Source: Acidimicrobiales bacterium (GTDB taxonomy: Bacteria; Actinomycetota; Acidimicrobiia; Acidimicrobiales; Poriferisodaliceae). Taken from it: a stretch of 5,388 bases of DNA. The translations under genes were made by a program, and so were the position numbers. A model generated the notes under the pieces. That model ran no database searches and was not told the origin of the DNA. It was given only the letters and a program-made list of their open reading frames with translations. The DNA lies in NCBI GenBank assembly GCA_020631315.1, contig JAHDHM010000180.1, positions 1 to 5,388 on the forward strand, given 5' to 3'. Shown piece by piece: positions 1 through 4,976 of this stretch. The stretch's first letter is position 1. Each line of letters begins with the position of its first letter.

Positions 1-1439
1 GCGGTCGTCGTGGGAGCAGCCGTCGTCGTGGGAGCAGCCGTCGTCGGTGGCGCCGTCGTCGGTGGCGCGGTCGTCGTCGGCGCGGTCGTCGTCGGCGCAG
101 CCGTCGTCGGAGCAGCCGTCGTCGGCGGAGGTGACGACGTGGTCGGTGCGACGACGACTTGGACGTCCTCGTCCGACTGGCCGTCGACACCGACCTCGGA
201 GGTCGTGGTGGTGTTGACCGCCGCGGCCACGGTCGTGGCCGGTGAGACCACGGCATCGACTTCGCCCACCGATTCGGTCGTCGTCGACGTGTCGACACCG
301 GCGGCGAGATCCTCGTCGACCGTGTTGGTGGCCTCGGTCGTCGAGGTGTCGGGTCCGATCGTGGTGGTGGTGCCCCCGGCGCCGAGTTCGCCGCCACCAC
401 CGTCGCCGGCGCGGTTCATCAGAACGACACCGAGGGCGGCGATCGCGACGGTGGCGAGCGCGGCGAGCACCACGCGACGCCGGCGTTGGCGCCGCTCGGC
501 GACCTGGGAGGTGCGTGGCCCTTCGGGCACGACCGGCGGCGCAGGCTCCGCCGGTTCGGCGGGTTGTTCGTCGGCAGGGATCTGGTACGTGTCCGGTGAC
601 GCCGACTGGGGCGGCACCACCGGGAGTGGCGCAGTGGATTCAGCGCGCAGGGCCCGGTCGAGTTCGTCGGAGAAATCGGCTGCGGTCGGGTGGCGGTCGG
701 CGGCGCGTTTGGCCATCGCCTTGGTGATGACTGCGGCGATCGCCTCCGGGGCGCCGTGCGCGGTTGCGTCGGGGATCGGATCGTTGACCACCCGGTGCAT
801 GACCGCCAGAAGGTTGGCCTCTTCTTCGGTCGTCGCTCGGAAGGGGCGATCACCGGCGATGAGCGCGTAGAGGGTGGCGCCGAGGGAGTACACGTCGTCG
901 CTGGGGCTGGCGGGCCGTCCGGCGAACACCTCGGGAGCGGAGAACTCGGGTGTGAGACGGATCGTGCTCGACTGCACCGACGCCGATCCGGACACGACCC
1001 GAGCGATGCCGAAGTCCGTCACGAGGGGGCGCCCGGTCGACGACATCATGATGTTGCCGGGCTTGAGGTCACGGTGGACGACGCCGTCGAGATGGGCGAA
1101 GTCGATCGTGTCGGCGACGGTGATCATCAACTCGGCGGCGCGATGCGCCTCCATCCCACCGGTGGGGATGATGTTGGCGAGCGCCTGCTCGAGAAACGGC
1201 ATGACGATGTAGGGCTGCCCGTCCGTGATGCCCGACTGGTAGATCGTGACGATGCCGTCGTGATCGGAGAGGCGACCCATGACCGCACGCTCGCGCTCGA
1301 AGAGCCGCACCGACTCCTCGGTGGCGTGCAGCAGCTTGATGGCGACGGTGCGGTGGTGGCCGATGTCGCGCGCCCGGTACACCGTGGAGTATCCGCCACT
1401 GGCGATGCTCTCGAACTGATCGAAGCCATCGATCTGCAT
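1..1439 (-). CDS. Membrane-anchored Ser/Thr protein kinase (PknB-type), 3' end outside window
   Basis: Eukaryotic-like Ser/Thr kinase that would phosphorylate cytoplasmic proteins in response to an envelope signal. All key kinase motifs are visible. There is a degenerate glycine loop IASGGYSTVY (12-21), with Ala and Ser replacing the first and third loop glycines. VAIK has Lys35, and the helix-C Glu is probably Glu50. The catalytic loop HRDLKPGN is 122-129 (Asp124), DFG is 142-144 and APE is 168-170. The kinase domain ends near residue 270. A Pro/Glu-rich linker, an Arg-rich stop-transfer stretch and one membrane helix (about 322-340, VVLAALATVAIAALGVVLM) follow. The outside part is Thr/Pro/Ala-rich low complexity, with no PASTA repeat in the visible portion. 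The frame is still open at base 1 after 479 codons, so a sensor domain could lie beyond. The ATG at 1439 has GAGG about 12 bases upstream and sits directly before the first kinase strand. Kinase identity is very secure; the substrate is unknown. Confidence 0.95.
   Translation of the reverse strand, partial: MQIDGFDQFESIASGGYSTVYRARDIGHHRTVAIKLLHATEESVRLFERERAVMGRLSDHDGIVTIYQSGITDGQPYIVMPFLEQALANIIPTGGMEAHRAAELMITVADTIDFAHLDGVVHRDLKPGNIMMSSTGRPLVTDFGIARVVSGSASVQSSTIRLTPEFSAPEVFAGRPASPSDDVYSLGATLYALIAGDRPFRATTEEEANLLAVMHRVVNDPIPDATAHGAPEAIAAVITKAMAKRAADRHPTAADFSDELDRALRAESTAPLPVVPPQSASPDTYQIPADEQPAEPAEPAPPVVPEGPRTSQVAERRQRRRRVVLAALATVAIAALGVVLMNRAGDGGGGELGAGGTTTTIGPDTSTTEATNTVDEDLAAGVDTSTTTESVGEVDAVVSPATTVAAAVNTTTTSEVGVDGQSDEDVQVVVAPTTSSPPPTTAAPTTAAPTTTAPTTTAPPTTAPPTTAAPTTTAAPTTT
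4..129. repeat. Tandem 15/18-bp repeats encoding the Thr/Pro/Ala stalk of the kinase
   Basis: Two identical 18-bp units (4-21 and 22-39, gtcgtcgtgggagcagcc) are followed by six variant 15-bp units (40-54, 55-69, 70-84, 85-99, 100-114, 115-129) built on the core gtcgtcg. Read on the minus strand they encode repeated PTTTA, PTTAA and PTTAP modules in the extracellular tail of the kinase. The units are in-frame multiples of three, so copy number can change by slippage without breaking the frame. The array continues to the left edge and may be longer than what is seen. Confidence 0.85.
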
Positions 1440-1466
1440 CGGGGAAGCCACCTCGCTCGTCGATGG

Positions 1467-1497
1467 ACCCTAGTGGAGCGCTGTGACACCTCGCCAA
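1467..1497 (-). promoter_or_regulatory. Possible promoter for the kinase gene
   Basis: On the minus strand a TTGGCG hexamer (1497-1492) lies 19 bases before TAGGGT (1472-1467), a reasonable high-GC actinobacterial -10. Transcription would begin near 1460, giving a leader of about 20 bases before the ATG at 1439. The -35 lies in the loop of the inverted repeat 1478-1509. The spacing is long and both boxes are imperfect, so this is a weak call. The 94-base gap and the terminator-like hairpin upstream make a separate kinase promoter sensible. Confidence 0.3.
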
Positions 1498-1509
1498 GGA
1501 GCACAGCGC
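1478..1509. promoter_or_regulatory. 8-bp inverted repeat upstream of the kinase gene
   Basis: GCGCTGTG (1478-1485) and CACAGCGC (1502-1509) are perfect reverse complements separated by 16 bases. The repeat lies 39 bases before the kinase start and directly abuts the GC hairpin 1510-1529. It could be a binding site for a dimeric regulator overlapping the candidate kinase promoter, or the second stem of a readthrough/processing structure between DoxX and the kinase. The sequence does not decide between these. Confidence 0.4.
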
Positions 1510-1529
1510 AGGCCGCGGGCGCGCGGCCT
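1510..1529 (-). terminator. GC-rich hairpin after the DoxX-like gene, possible U-less terminator
   Basis: An 8-bp perfect stem (AGGCCGCG at 1510-1517, CGCGGCCT at 1522-1529) with a 4-base loop begins 4 bases after the DoxX stop codon (1534-1536). In the minus-strand transcript it would be a very stable stem of almost pure G:C pairs. No U-tract follows, so it is not a classical intrinsic terminator. Hairpins without U-tails are common at gene ends in actinobacteria, but such stems can also only stabilise the upstream mRNA. Confidence 0.45.
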
Positions 1530-1533
1530 CCGG

Positions 1534-2079
1534 CTACGGCAGGCCGATGTCGACGCTGGCTCGGCGATGGAGGACTTCGGCGCTCGCCAGGGCCAAGGCA
1601 CCGGCGGTCACGAGGATGATCGCCGGGTCGTGGATCACGTCGGCGGGGTGGATGGTGGCGATGTAGGGGACGCTCATGATCGCCATGGCCATGGCCCCGA
1701 TGGCGGCGATGCGCAGCTTCTGCAGCGAGGCGAGGCCGGCACGCTCGGCGAGCCACAGCGCCACGGCTCCTTGGGCGAGCACGTAGAAGATGGACGGGTC
1801 GACGGCGCCGGCGGCGATGAAGTTCAGGTTCATGAAGATCCCGAGACCGAGCGCCAACGAGACCCGGCGTCCGAGCAACAGCAGCACGCCGACCGCCAAC
1901 TGCAGGGCGAACACGACGTAGCTCATCGACACGGCGCCGGGTTGGACCAACGTCTGCACGAACGGCTCGTACCAGCCGAGCGCCTCGCCGTCGTGTTCGG
2001 CGAGGAAGCCGAGCAGGTACTCGCCGCTCCACCAGGTGGGGTCGATCGCCTTCTCGGCGGCGGCGCGGATCCAGCCCAT
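1534..2079 (-). CDS. DoxX/DoxD-like integral membrane protein (intact part of a frameshifted gene)
   Basis: Polytopic membrane protein resembling the DoxX/TQO small subunit DoxD family, whose members are linked to quinone or thiosulfate/thiol redox reactions in the membrane; the substrate here is unknown. The frame encodes 181 residues. It opens with the family-like stretch GWIRAAAEKAIDPTWWSGEYL, and hydrophobic segments follow at about 53-70, 73-92, 96-112, 122-143 and 152-170. The conserved-looking NLNFIAAGAVDPSIFY lies between helices two and three. The ATG at 2079 has no Shine-Dalgarno sequence and sits inside what should be the first helix. An in-frame TGA lies just upstream (2095-2097). 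The true start is very probably the ATG at 2224 in another frame (see the 2080-2224 entry), so as printed this protein lacks its N-terminus. Family assignment is fairly secure; whether a functional full-length protein is made is not. Confidence 0.75.
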   Translation of the reverse strand: MGWIRAAAEKAIDPTWWSGEYLLGFLAEHDGEALGWYEPFVQTLVQPGAVSMSYVVFALQLAVGVLLLLGRRVSLALGLGIFMNLNFIAAGAVDPSIFYVLAQGAVALWLAERAGLASLQKLRIAAIGAMAMAIMSVPYIATIHPADVIHDPAIILVTAGALALASAEVLHRRASVDIGLP

Positions 2080-2224
2080 CCCGATGAACGCCCATCAGCA
2101 CCCAGACGGGAAGGTCGCCGAGACGCTCGTCGATCAGGCGACGGAGCCGGCTTCGATCATCGGCCGGTTCGGGTGTGGCGTCAACGAGGAAAGAGAGGTC
2201 GTCGAGGACGGTGGTGGTGGTCAT
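2080..2224 (-). pseudogene. Out-of-frame 5' part of the DoxX-like gene
   Basis: The ATG at 2224 overlaps the stop codon of the upstream gene as ATGA, a typical coupled start. It encodes about 45 residues beginning MTTTTVLDDLSFLVDATPE, then the amphipathic stretch LRRLIDERLGDLPVWVLMG. At this point the frame turns into an Arg-rich shadow translation, while the next frame continues with FIGMGWIRAAAEK. Removing one base (a G of the GGG at 2091-2093 or a T at 2088-2089) joins both into one protein of about 230 residues with an uninterrupted first membrane helix (VWVLMAFIGMGW or VWVLMGVIGMGW). Read plainly this is a one-base insertion: a sequencing error, a real mutation, or less likely a recoding site. 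I infer the join from the ATGA coupling and the family-like continuity. Confidence 0.65.
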
Positions 2225-2535
2225 CGGTCGACCCGCCCGCCTCGGTCGCCACGGCGACGGCCGTCGCGCTCGGCGTCATCGTCGTCGTCGGACGCATCTT
2301 CGGTCGGCGTATCGGGAGCGGCCTGCAACGCAACGGGTTCGACGGTGGCACCCGCAGGCTCGTCTGTGTCGAGCACGCCGACCTGGGCGAGCACGTCGTC
2401 GATCTGGGTGTCGTCGTCGACGGTGATGAAGTCGGTGCCGTCGGCGAGGGTCGAGTCCTGCGCGTCAGGGGCGATCATCACGATGCCCATGCCGGCGGAG
2501 GCGAGGGCGGCTGCGGCGATGGTGGTGCGGATCAT
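2221..2535 (-). CDS. Small secreted acidic protein of unknown function
   Basis: I do not recognise a family. The 104-residue product starts with a signal-peptide-like segment: MIRTT, then a hydrophobic run of small residues (6-22), with possible cleavage around residues 22-27 (APDAQD). The body is short, acidic and Asp/Thr/Val-rich (ITVDDDTQIDDVLAQVGVL at 37-55), followed by an Ala/Pro/Thr linker. The tail is strongly charge-segregated: five Asp in a row at 83-87, then seven Arg within residues 90-104. It would act outside the membrane if exported. The ATG at 2535 has an AGGAG Shine-Dalgarno (2546-2542) six bases upstream, which decides the start but lies within a hairpin (2539-2571). Its TGA overlaps the ATG of the DoxX-like gene, so the two are probably translated together and may act in one membrane-associated unit. 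Confidence 0.75.
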   Translation of the reverse strand: MIRTTIAAAALASAGMGIVMIAPDAQDSTLADGTDFITVDDDTQIDDVLAQVGVLDTDEPAGATVEPVALQAAPDTPTEDASDDDDDAERDGRRRGDRGGRVDR

Positions 2536-2538
2536 GGG

Positions 2539-2571
2539 TGACTCCTGGGGTCGAAGGGCCCGCAGGAGTCA
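2539..2571 (-). promoter_or_regulatory. Hairpin sequestering the Shine-Dalgarno of the secreted-protein gene
   Basis: TGACTCCTG (2539-2547) and CAGGAGTCA (2563-2571) form a perfect 9-bp inverted repeat with a 15-base loop. A GGG:CCC pairing inside the loop (2548-2550 with 2559-2561, one bulged base) extends the stem. In the minus-strand mRNA the 3' arm contains the AGGAG ribosome-binding site located six bases before the ATG at 2535, and the 5' arm is its exact anti-SD. Folded, the mRNA would hide the ribosome site of this gene and, through the ATGA overlap, reduce the coupled DoxX-like gene. It could behave as a thermosensor-like or trans-regulated switch. A DNA-binding operator is the alternative. 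Confidence 0.6.
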
Positions 2572-2630
2572 GGGTGCGGACGTCACCTGAACGACGTCGA
2601 AATGGTTCCTGTGAATCCGCTGTGAGTGGC

Positions 2631-3038
2631 TCAACCTGCGTCGGCGCTCTCGTCAGGCGGTGCCGGGGCGATCATCACGTCGAAGAGGTTGCCCTCGGGA
2701 TCGGCGCACACCCGCCAGACGTTGCCCTCCCAGTCGTGCATGTCGCCGAGCGAACCGCCGAGGGCGACGACGCGCTGCTCGGTCGCCTCGAGGTCCGGGA
2801 CCGCGAAGTCGAGGTGGAGCCGGTTCTTCCCGACGCGTGGCTCGTCGACCTTCTGGAGCCACAGCGTCACCTTGCGATCGGGCGCGTAGGACAAGAAGGC
2901 GAACTGGTCGTCGCTGTGGCGGATCTCGAGCCCGAGCAGTTCGGACCAGAAGGTGGCCATCCCGTCGAGGTCGTTGCAGTCGATCGTGATGGCGATGAGG
3001 AGCGGGATGTCGTCGGCTTGGAAGGCGGGTCCGGTCAT
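2631..3038 (-). CDS. VOC superfamily (glyoxalase/bleomycin-resistance-like) protein
   Basis: A 135-residue cytoplasmic protein made of the two beta-alpha-beta-beta-beta modules of the vicinal oxygen chelate fold, closest to glyoxalase-like domains common in actinobacteria. The first module reads IAITIDCNDLDGMATFWSEL and the second NRLHLDFAVPDLEATEQRVV. It closes with the familiar WRVCADPEGNLFDVM. The His of LHLDF is the usual first-module-edge metal ligand. The final Glu normally found after PEGN is Leu here, so one expected metal or catalytic ligand is missing. Substrate and activity cannot be assigned; a binding or detoxification role is possible. I chose the ATG at 3038 because the family-like sequence starts shortly after it; an in-frame ATG at 3053 would add MRHCG. 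Neither has a clear ribosome site. The gene diverges from the ArsR regulator across about 100 bases and might share its control. Confidence 0.88.
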   Translation of the reverse strand: MTGPAFQADDIPLLIAITIDCNDLDGMATFWSELLGLEIRHSDDQFAFLSYAPDRKVTLWLQKVDEPRVGKNRLHLDFAVPDLEATEQRVVALGGSLGDMHDWEGNVWRVCADPEGNLFDVMIAPAPPDESADAG

Positions 3039-3099
3039 GCCGCAGTGTCGCATGGGTCGCGCAGGACGTGCCCGAGGACGCCACTCCCGAGATTCACCC

Positions 3100-3129
3100 T
3101 TGCGATAGGTGACCATCTGGTCACATAAT
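3100..3129 (+). promoter_or_regulatory. Promoter of the ArsR-SRPBCC operon, probably leaderless
   Basis: TTGCGA (3100-3105) and CATAAT (3124-3129) are separated by 18 bases and match the -35 and -10 boxes of a housekeeping promoter well. Transcription would start about 7-9 bases after the -10, at or within a base or two of the ATG at 3138. No Shine-Dalgarno precedes that ATG, which agrees with a leaderless mRNA, common in actinobacteria. The spacer is filled by the inverted repeat 3109-3124, so a bound repressor would block polymerase directly. Confidence 0.6.
3109..3124. promoter_or_regulatory. Perfect inverted repeat GTGACCA-TC-TGGTCAC, likely ArsR operator
   Basis: Two perfect 7-base arms with a 2-base spacer, with further matching A/T pairs two and three bases outside (TA at 3106-3107, TA at 3126-3127). 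It lies between the -35 and -10 boxes of the ArsR promoter, and also upstream of the divergent VOC gene. Symmetry, size and position fit a winged-helix dimer site for the adjacent regulator. Identity of the binding protein is inferred from location only. Confidence 0.6.
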
Positions 3130-3137
3130 CGCGAGCG

Positions 3138-3449
3138 ATGGACGCGGTCTTCAAGGCGCTCGCGGATCCGGGTCGACGGATGTTGCTCGACGCCCTGTTC
3201 ACGAACGACGGCCAGACGCTCGGCGAGTTGTGCGCGGTCCTGCCGGAGATGACGCGGTTCGGGGTCTCGAAGCACCTGAAGGTCCTCGAGGAGGCACACC
3301 TCGTGGTCACCGAGAAGGACGGCCGTTCGAAGCGCCACTACCTGAACCCCGTGCCCATCCGTGAGGTCCACGATCGTTGGATCTCGCGTTTCGCCGAACC
3401 ACATGTCGTCTCGCTGCTGGAGCTGCGGGACCGAGTCGAAGGAGCATGA
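3138..3449 (+). CDS. ArsR/SmtB-family winged-helix transcriptional regulator
   Basis: A 103-residue DNA-binding protein, the usual size for the family. It starts MDAVFKALADPGRRMLLDAL, the hallmark first helices of the regulators that partner SRPBCC proteins. The recognition helix is GVSKHLKVLEEAHLV (42-56) and the wing is VTEKDGRSKRHYLNP (57-71). The metal-sensing ELCVCDL box of classical arsenic/cadmium sensors is absent: the matching region is ELCAVLP with one Cys (32). It is therefore unlikely to be a metal sensor of that type, and its ligand is unknown. The ATG at 3138 is chosen because it begins the conserved helix and lies at the expected transcription start. The next gene begins one base after the TGA, so the two form an operon. 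The palindrome 3109-3124 suggests autorepression. Confidence 0.93.
   Translation: MDAVFKALADPGRRMLLDALFTNDGQTLGELCAVLPEMTRFGVSKHLKVLEEAHLVVTEKDGRSKRHYLNPVPIREVHDRWISRFAEPHVVSLLELRDRVEGA
3439..3444 (+). promoter_or_regulatory. Strong Shine-Dalgarno AAGGAG for the SRPBCC gene
   Basis: AAGGAG lies inside the last codons of the ArsR gene and six bases before the GTG at 3451. It decides that start over the in-frame GTG at 3361, which is deep inside the ArsR gene and would add 30 unrelated residues. Confidence 0.8.
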
Positions 3450-3450
3450 C

Positions 3451-4395
3451 GTGGCTGCAGCCGCCCACGTGTACGAGATCTTCATCCGAGCCAGCCGGGA
3501 GCGTGTCTGGGAGGCGTTGACCGCCGAGGCCGACACCGTGCGCTATTTCCACGGCACGCGGTTCGAGTCGACGTTCGAGCAGGGTGCGCCGTTCGTGAAC
3601 CGCATCGTCGCCGCCGATCAGCCGGCCGCCGACGGCGTGATCGAGGTGTTCGAGCCGCCGAGCCGTCTCGTCTACACGTGGCACGTGCTCTACGACGCGG
3701 CGATGTCGGAGGAGGCACCGGGCCGGGTCGAGTGGCTGTTGACGCCCGCGAACGACGACGGCTCGGTCACCCGGGTGACGGTGCGCCACGGCGCACTCGC
3801 GCTCAGCCCGCTCACGTGGGAGCACGTGCGGCTGGGTTGGGTGGAGATCATCGACGGCCTGAAGACGTGGCTCGAGACGGGCGACGAGCTGCCGAGCGTC
3901 GACACCGGGCCGGGAGATGTCGATGCCGCCGACGTGCAGGCGGACTGGCACCGGGCGCAGGCGGTCGCAGCGAACAACTCCACGTGGGAGCTGTTGGACG
4001 GCCGCTCCCACTCCGCCGATGAGGCCGACGAGCTGCTGGGACGGGCGTACGCCGCAGCCCATCATTGGCGACGAGCAGCGGGGACCGGGCCGGTCACTGC
4101 GGCGCGTGCGTCGTGGTTGATCTCGCGGGCGCATGCGACGCTCGGCCACGGCGAGGTGGCGCTGCATCACGCCGAGCAGTGTGCGGCCCACACGGCAGCG
4201 GCCGGCGACGACGCAGCCGACTTCGACCGGGCCTATGCGCTTGAGGCACGAGCCCGTGCGCTGGCCGCCCTCGGACGCGACGCAGCCGCCTCAGCTGCAA
4301 GGGCAGAGGCGGCTGCAGTCGAGATCGCCGACGAAACCGACCGGTCGATCGTCGAGGCCGATCTGGCGACCGGCCCGTGGTTCGGCGTGGGCTGA
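3451..4395 (+). CDS. SRPBCC (AHSA1-like) domain protein with C-terminal helical-repeat domain
   Basis: The 314-residue product has two parts. Residues 1-148 are an SRPBCC/AHSA1-like fold, a hydrophobic-cavity domain: it opens VYEIFIRASRERVWEALT and includes FEPPSRLVYTWHV and LSPLTWEHVRLGWVEIIDGLKTWLE. Proteins of this type are typically encoded directly after an ArsR regulator, as here. Residues about 165-305 are Ala-rich and helical, with TPR-like pairs: WHRAQAVAANNSTWELLD, ADELLGRAYAAAHHWRRAAG, ARASWLISRAHATLGHGEVALHHAEQC and FDRAYALEARARALAALGRDAAA. This resembles an uncharacterised actinobacterial helical protein usually seen alone, so the gene looks like a fusion. The GTG start at 3451 follows a strong AAGGAG and lies one base after the ArsR stop. 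A ligand-binding or scaffold role is likely; the substrate is unknown. Its stop abuts that of the opposite-strand gene. Confidence 0.88.
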   Translation: MAAAAHVYEIFIRASRERVWEALTAEADTVRYFHGTRFESTFEQGAPFVNRIVAADQPAADGVIEVFEPPSRLVYTWHVLYDAAMSEEAPGRVEWLLTPANDDGSVTRVTVRHGALALSPLTWEHVRLGWVEIIDGLKTWLETGDELPSVDTGPGDVDAADVQADWHRAQAVAANNSTWELLDGRSHSADEADELLGRAYAAAHHWRRAAGTGPVTAARASWLISRAHATLGHGEVALHHAEQCAAHTAAAGDDAADFDRAYALEARARALAALGRDAAASAARAEAAAVEIADETDRSIVEADLATGPWFGVG

Positions 4396-4398
4396 TCA
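4393..4398. other. TGATCA palindrome forming both stop codons of a convergent pair
   Basis: TGA at 4393-4395 ends the plus-strand SRPBCC gene. Its mirror TCA at 4396-4398 is the stop of the minus-strand Rho-N-like gene. No intergenic base remains, so neither gene has a terminator between them, and each transcript would have to run into the other gene antisense. Confidence 0.9.
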
Positions 4399-4965
4399 GG
4401 CGGGGACCGAAGCGGAGCGGAGCGCTCCGATCAACTCGTCCTTCGACATCGTCGAACGGCCGGCGATGTCGAGCTCCTGCGCCTTGTCGTACAGCTCGTC
4501 CTTCGACCACTTCTCGTAGTCGGTCGACTTTGGTTCGACGGATTCGATGCGACCGGCGACCGAGTCCAACATCGATTCGGTCGCGTCGATGGCATCGGCC
4601 ATGGCCGTCCGGCCCTCGCCGGCAACCTCGGCACCCTGTGCCTTGGCGGTGCGGACGACGCGCTTGGCTTGTGCGGAGGCCTGTCCGGCGACCTTCTTGG
4701 TCTCGGTGGTGGCCGTGTCGGTGATCTTGTCGCTGGCGGATCGGGCCGTACCCCAGACGGTCTTGGCGGATGACGCTGCCCGACGACCGGCGACCTTGCT
4801 GGCGTCTCGCACGGTTCCGATGGCACTGCGCGACGCTGCGATGCCGCGCTGTGCGATGGCGCGCTGCAGTCGAAGCCCGGCCCGTGCCGGACCCGGCAAC
4901 TTGCTCTCCATGTCGTCGAGGCGGTCGGAGAGGACGGGAATTCGTACCTCGGTGGTCGAGGACAT
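4396..4965 (-). CDS. Ala-rich helical protein with C-terminal Rho-N/SAP-like motif
   Basis: A 189-residue protein with no enzyme signature. After a short head (VRIPVLSDRLDDMESKLPGP, 7-26), residues 28-143 are an almost continuous Ala/Lys/Arg/Thr/Ser-rich helix with few large hydrophobics, similar in composition to phasin- or histone-like amphipathic proteins. The end, KWSKDELYDKAQELDIAGRS (152-171) then MSKDELIGALR (173-183), matches the helix-extended-loop-helix of Rho N-terminal/SAP-like motifs, which bind nucleic acids. A nucleoid, stress or granule-associated role is possible but not shown. The ATG at 4965 is chosen because AAGGAG lies seven bases upstream (4978-4973); the in-frame upstream start at 5040 has no ribosome site. 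The gene diverges from the heliorhodopsin over 134 bases and ends flush against the SRPBCC gene, with no gap. Confidence 0.85.
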   Translation of the reverse strand: MSSTTEVRIPVLSDRLDDMESKLPGPARAGLRLQRAIAQRGIAASRSAIGTVRDASKVAGRRAASSAKTVWGTARSASDKITDTATTETKKVAGQASAQAKRVVRTAKAQGAEVAGEGRTAMADAIDATESMLDSVAGRIESVEPKSTDYEKWSKDELYDKAQELDIAGRSTMSKDELIGALRSASVPA

Positions 4966-4976
4966 CTCATGACTCC

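Noticed and set aside
10..870. Plus-strand open frame rich in Ala, Val and Gly
   Set aside because: It is the complement of the kinase tail repeats and kinase domain, which carry unambiguous catalytic motifs on the minus strand.
1127..2079. Minus-strand continuation of the 2224 frame past the frameshift
   Set aside because: It becomes Arg/Pro-rich and overlaps both the DoxX membrane frame and the kinase domain, so only its first ~45 codons are meaningful.
1483..2541. Long plus-strand frame opposite the DoxX-like and secreted-protein genes
   Set aside because: Its translation is Gly/Asp/His/Arg-rich with no fold or ribosome site, typical of an antisense shadow in GC-rich DNA.
2590..2612. GGAACC on the minus strand considered as the -35 of an ECF sigma promoter
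   Set aside because: The CGTT that follows is only 10 bases away, too close for the usual spacing of about 16.
2609..2625. Direct CTGTGA repeats 11 bases apart, considered as a CRP-like site
   Set aside because: The half-sites are in the same orientation, not the inverted TGTGA-N6-TCACA arrangement, and no promoter could be placed with them.
2538..3128. Plus-strand frame opposite the VOC gene
   Set aside because: The minus strand encodes a clear VOC fold; the plus-strand translation shows only mirrored composition.
3361..3450. Upstream in-frame extension of the SRPBCC protein from the GTG at 3361
   Set aside because: It lies wholly inside the ArsR gene, and the GTG at 3451 has a strong Shine-Dalgarno.
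4418..4429. 12-bp palindrome CGGAGCGCTCCG near the end of the Rho-N-like gene, considered as a terminator
   Set aside because: It has no loop or U-tract and lies in well-supported coding sequence, so codon composition explains it equally well.
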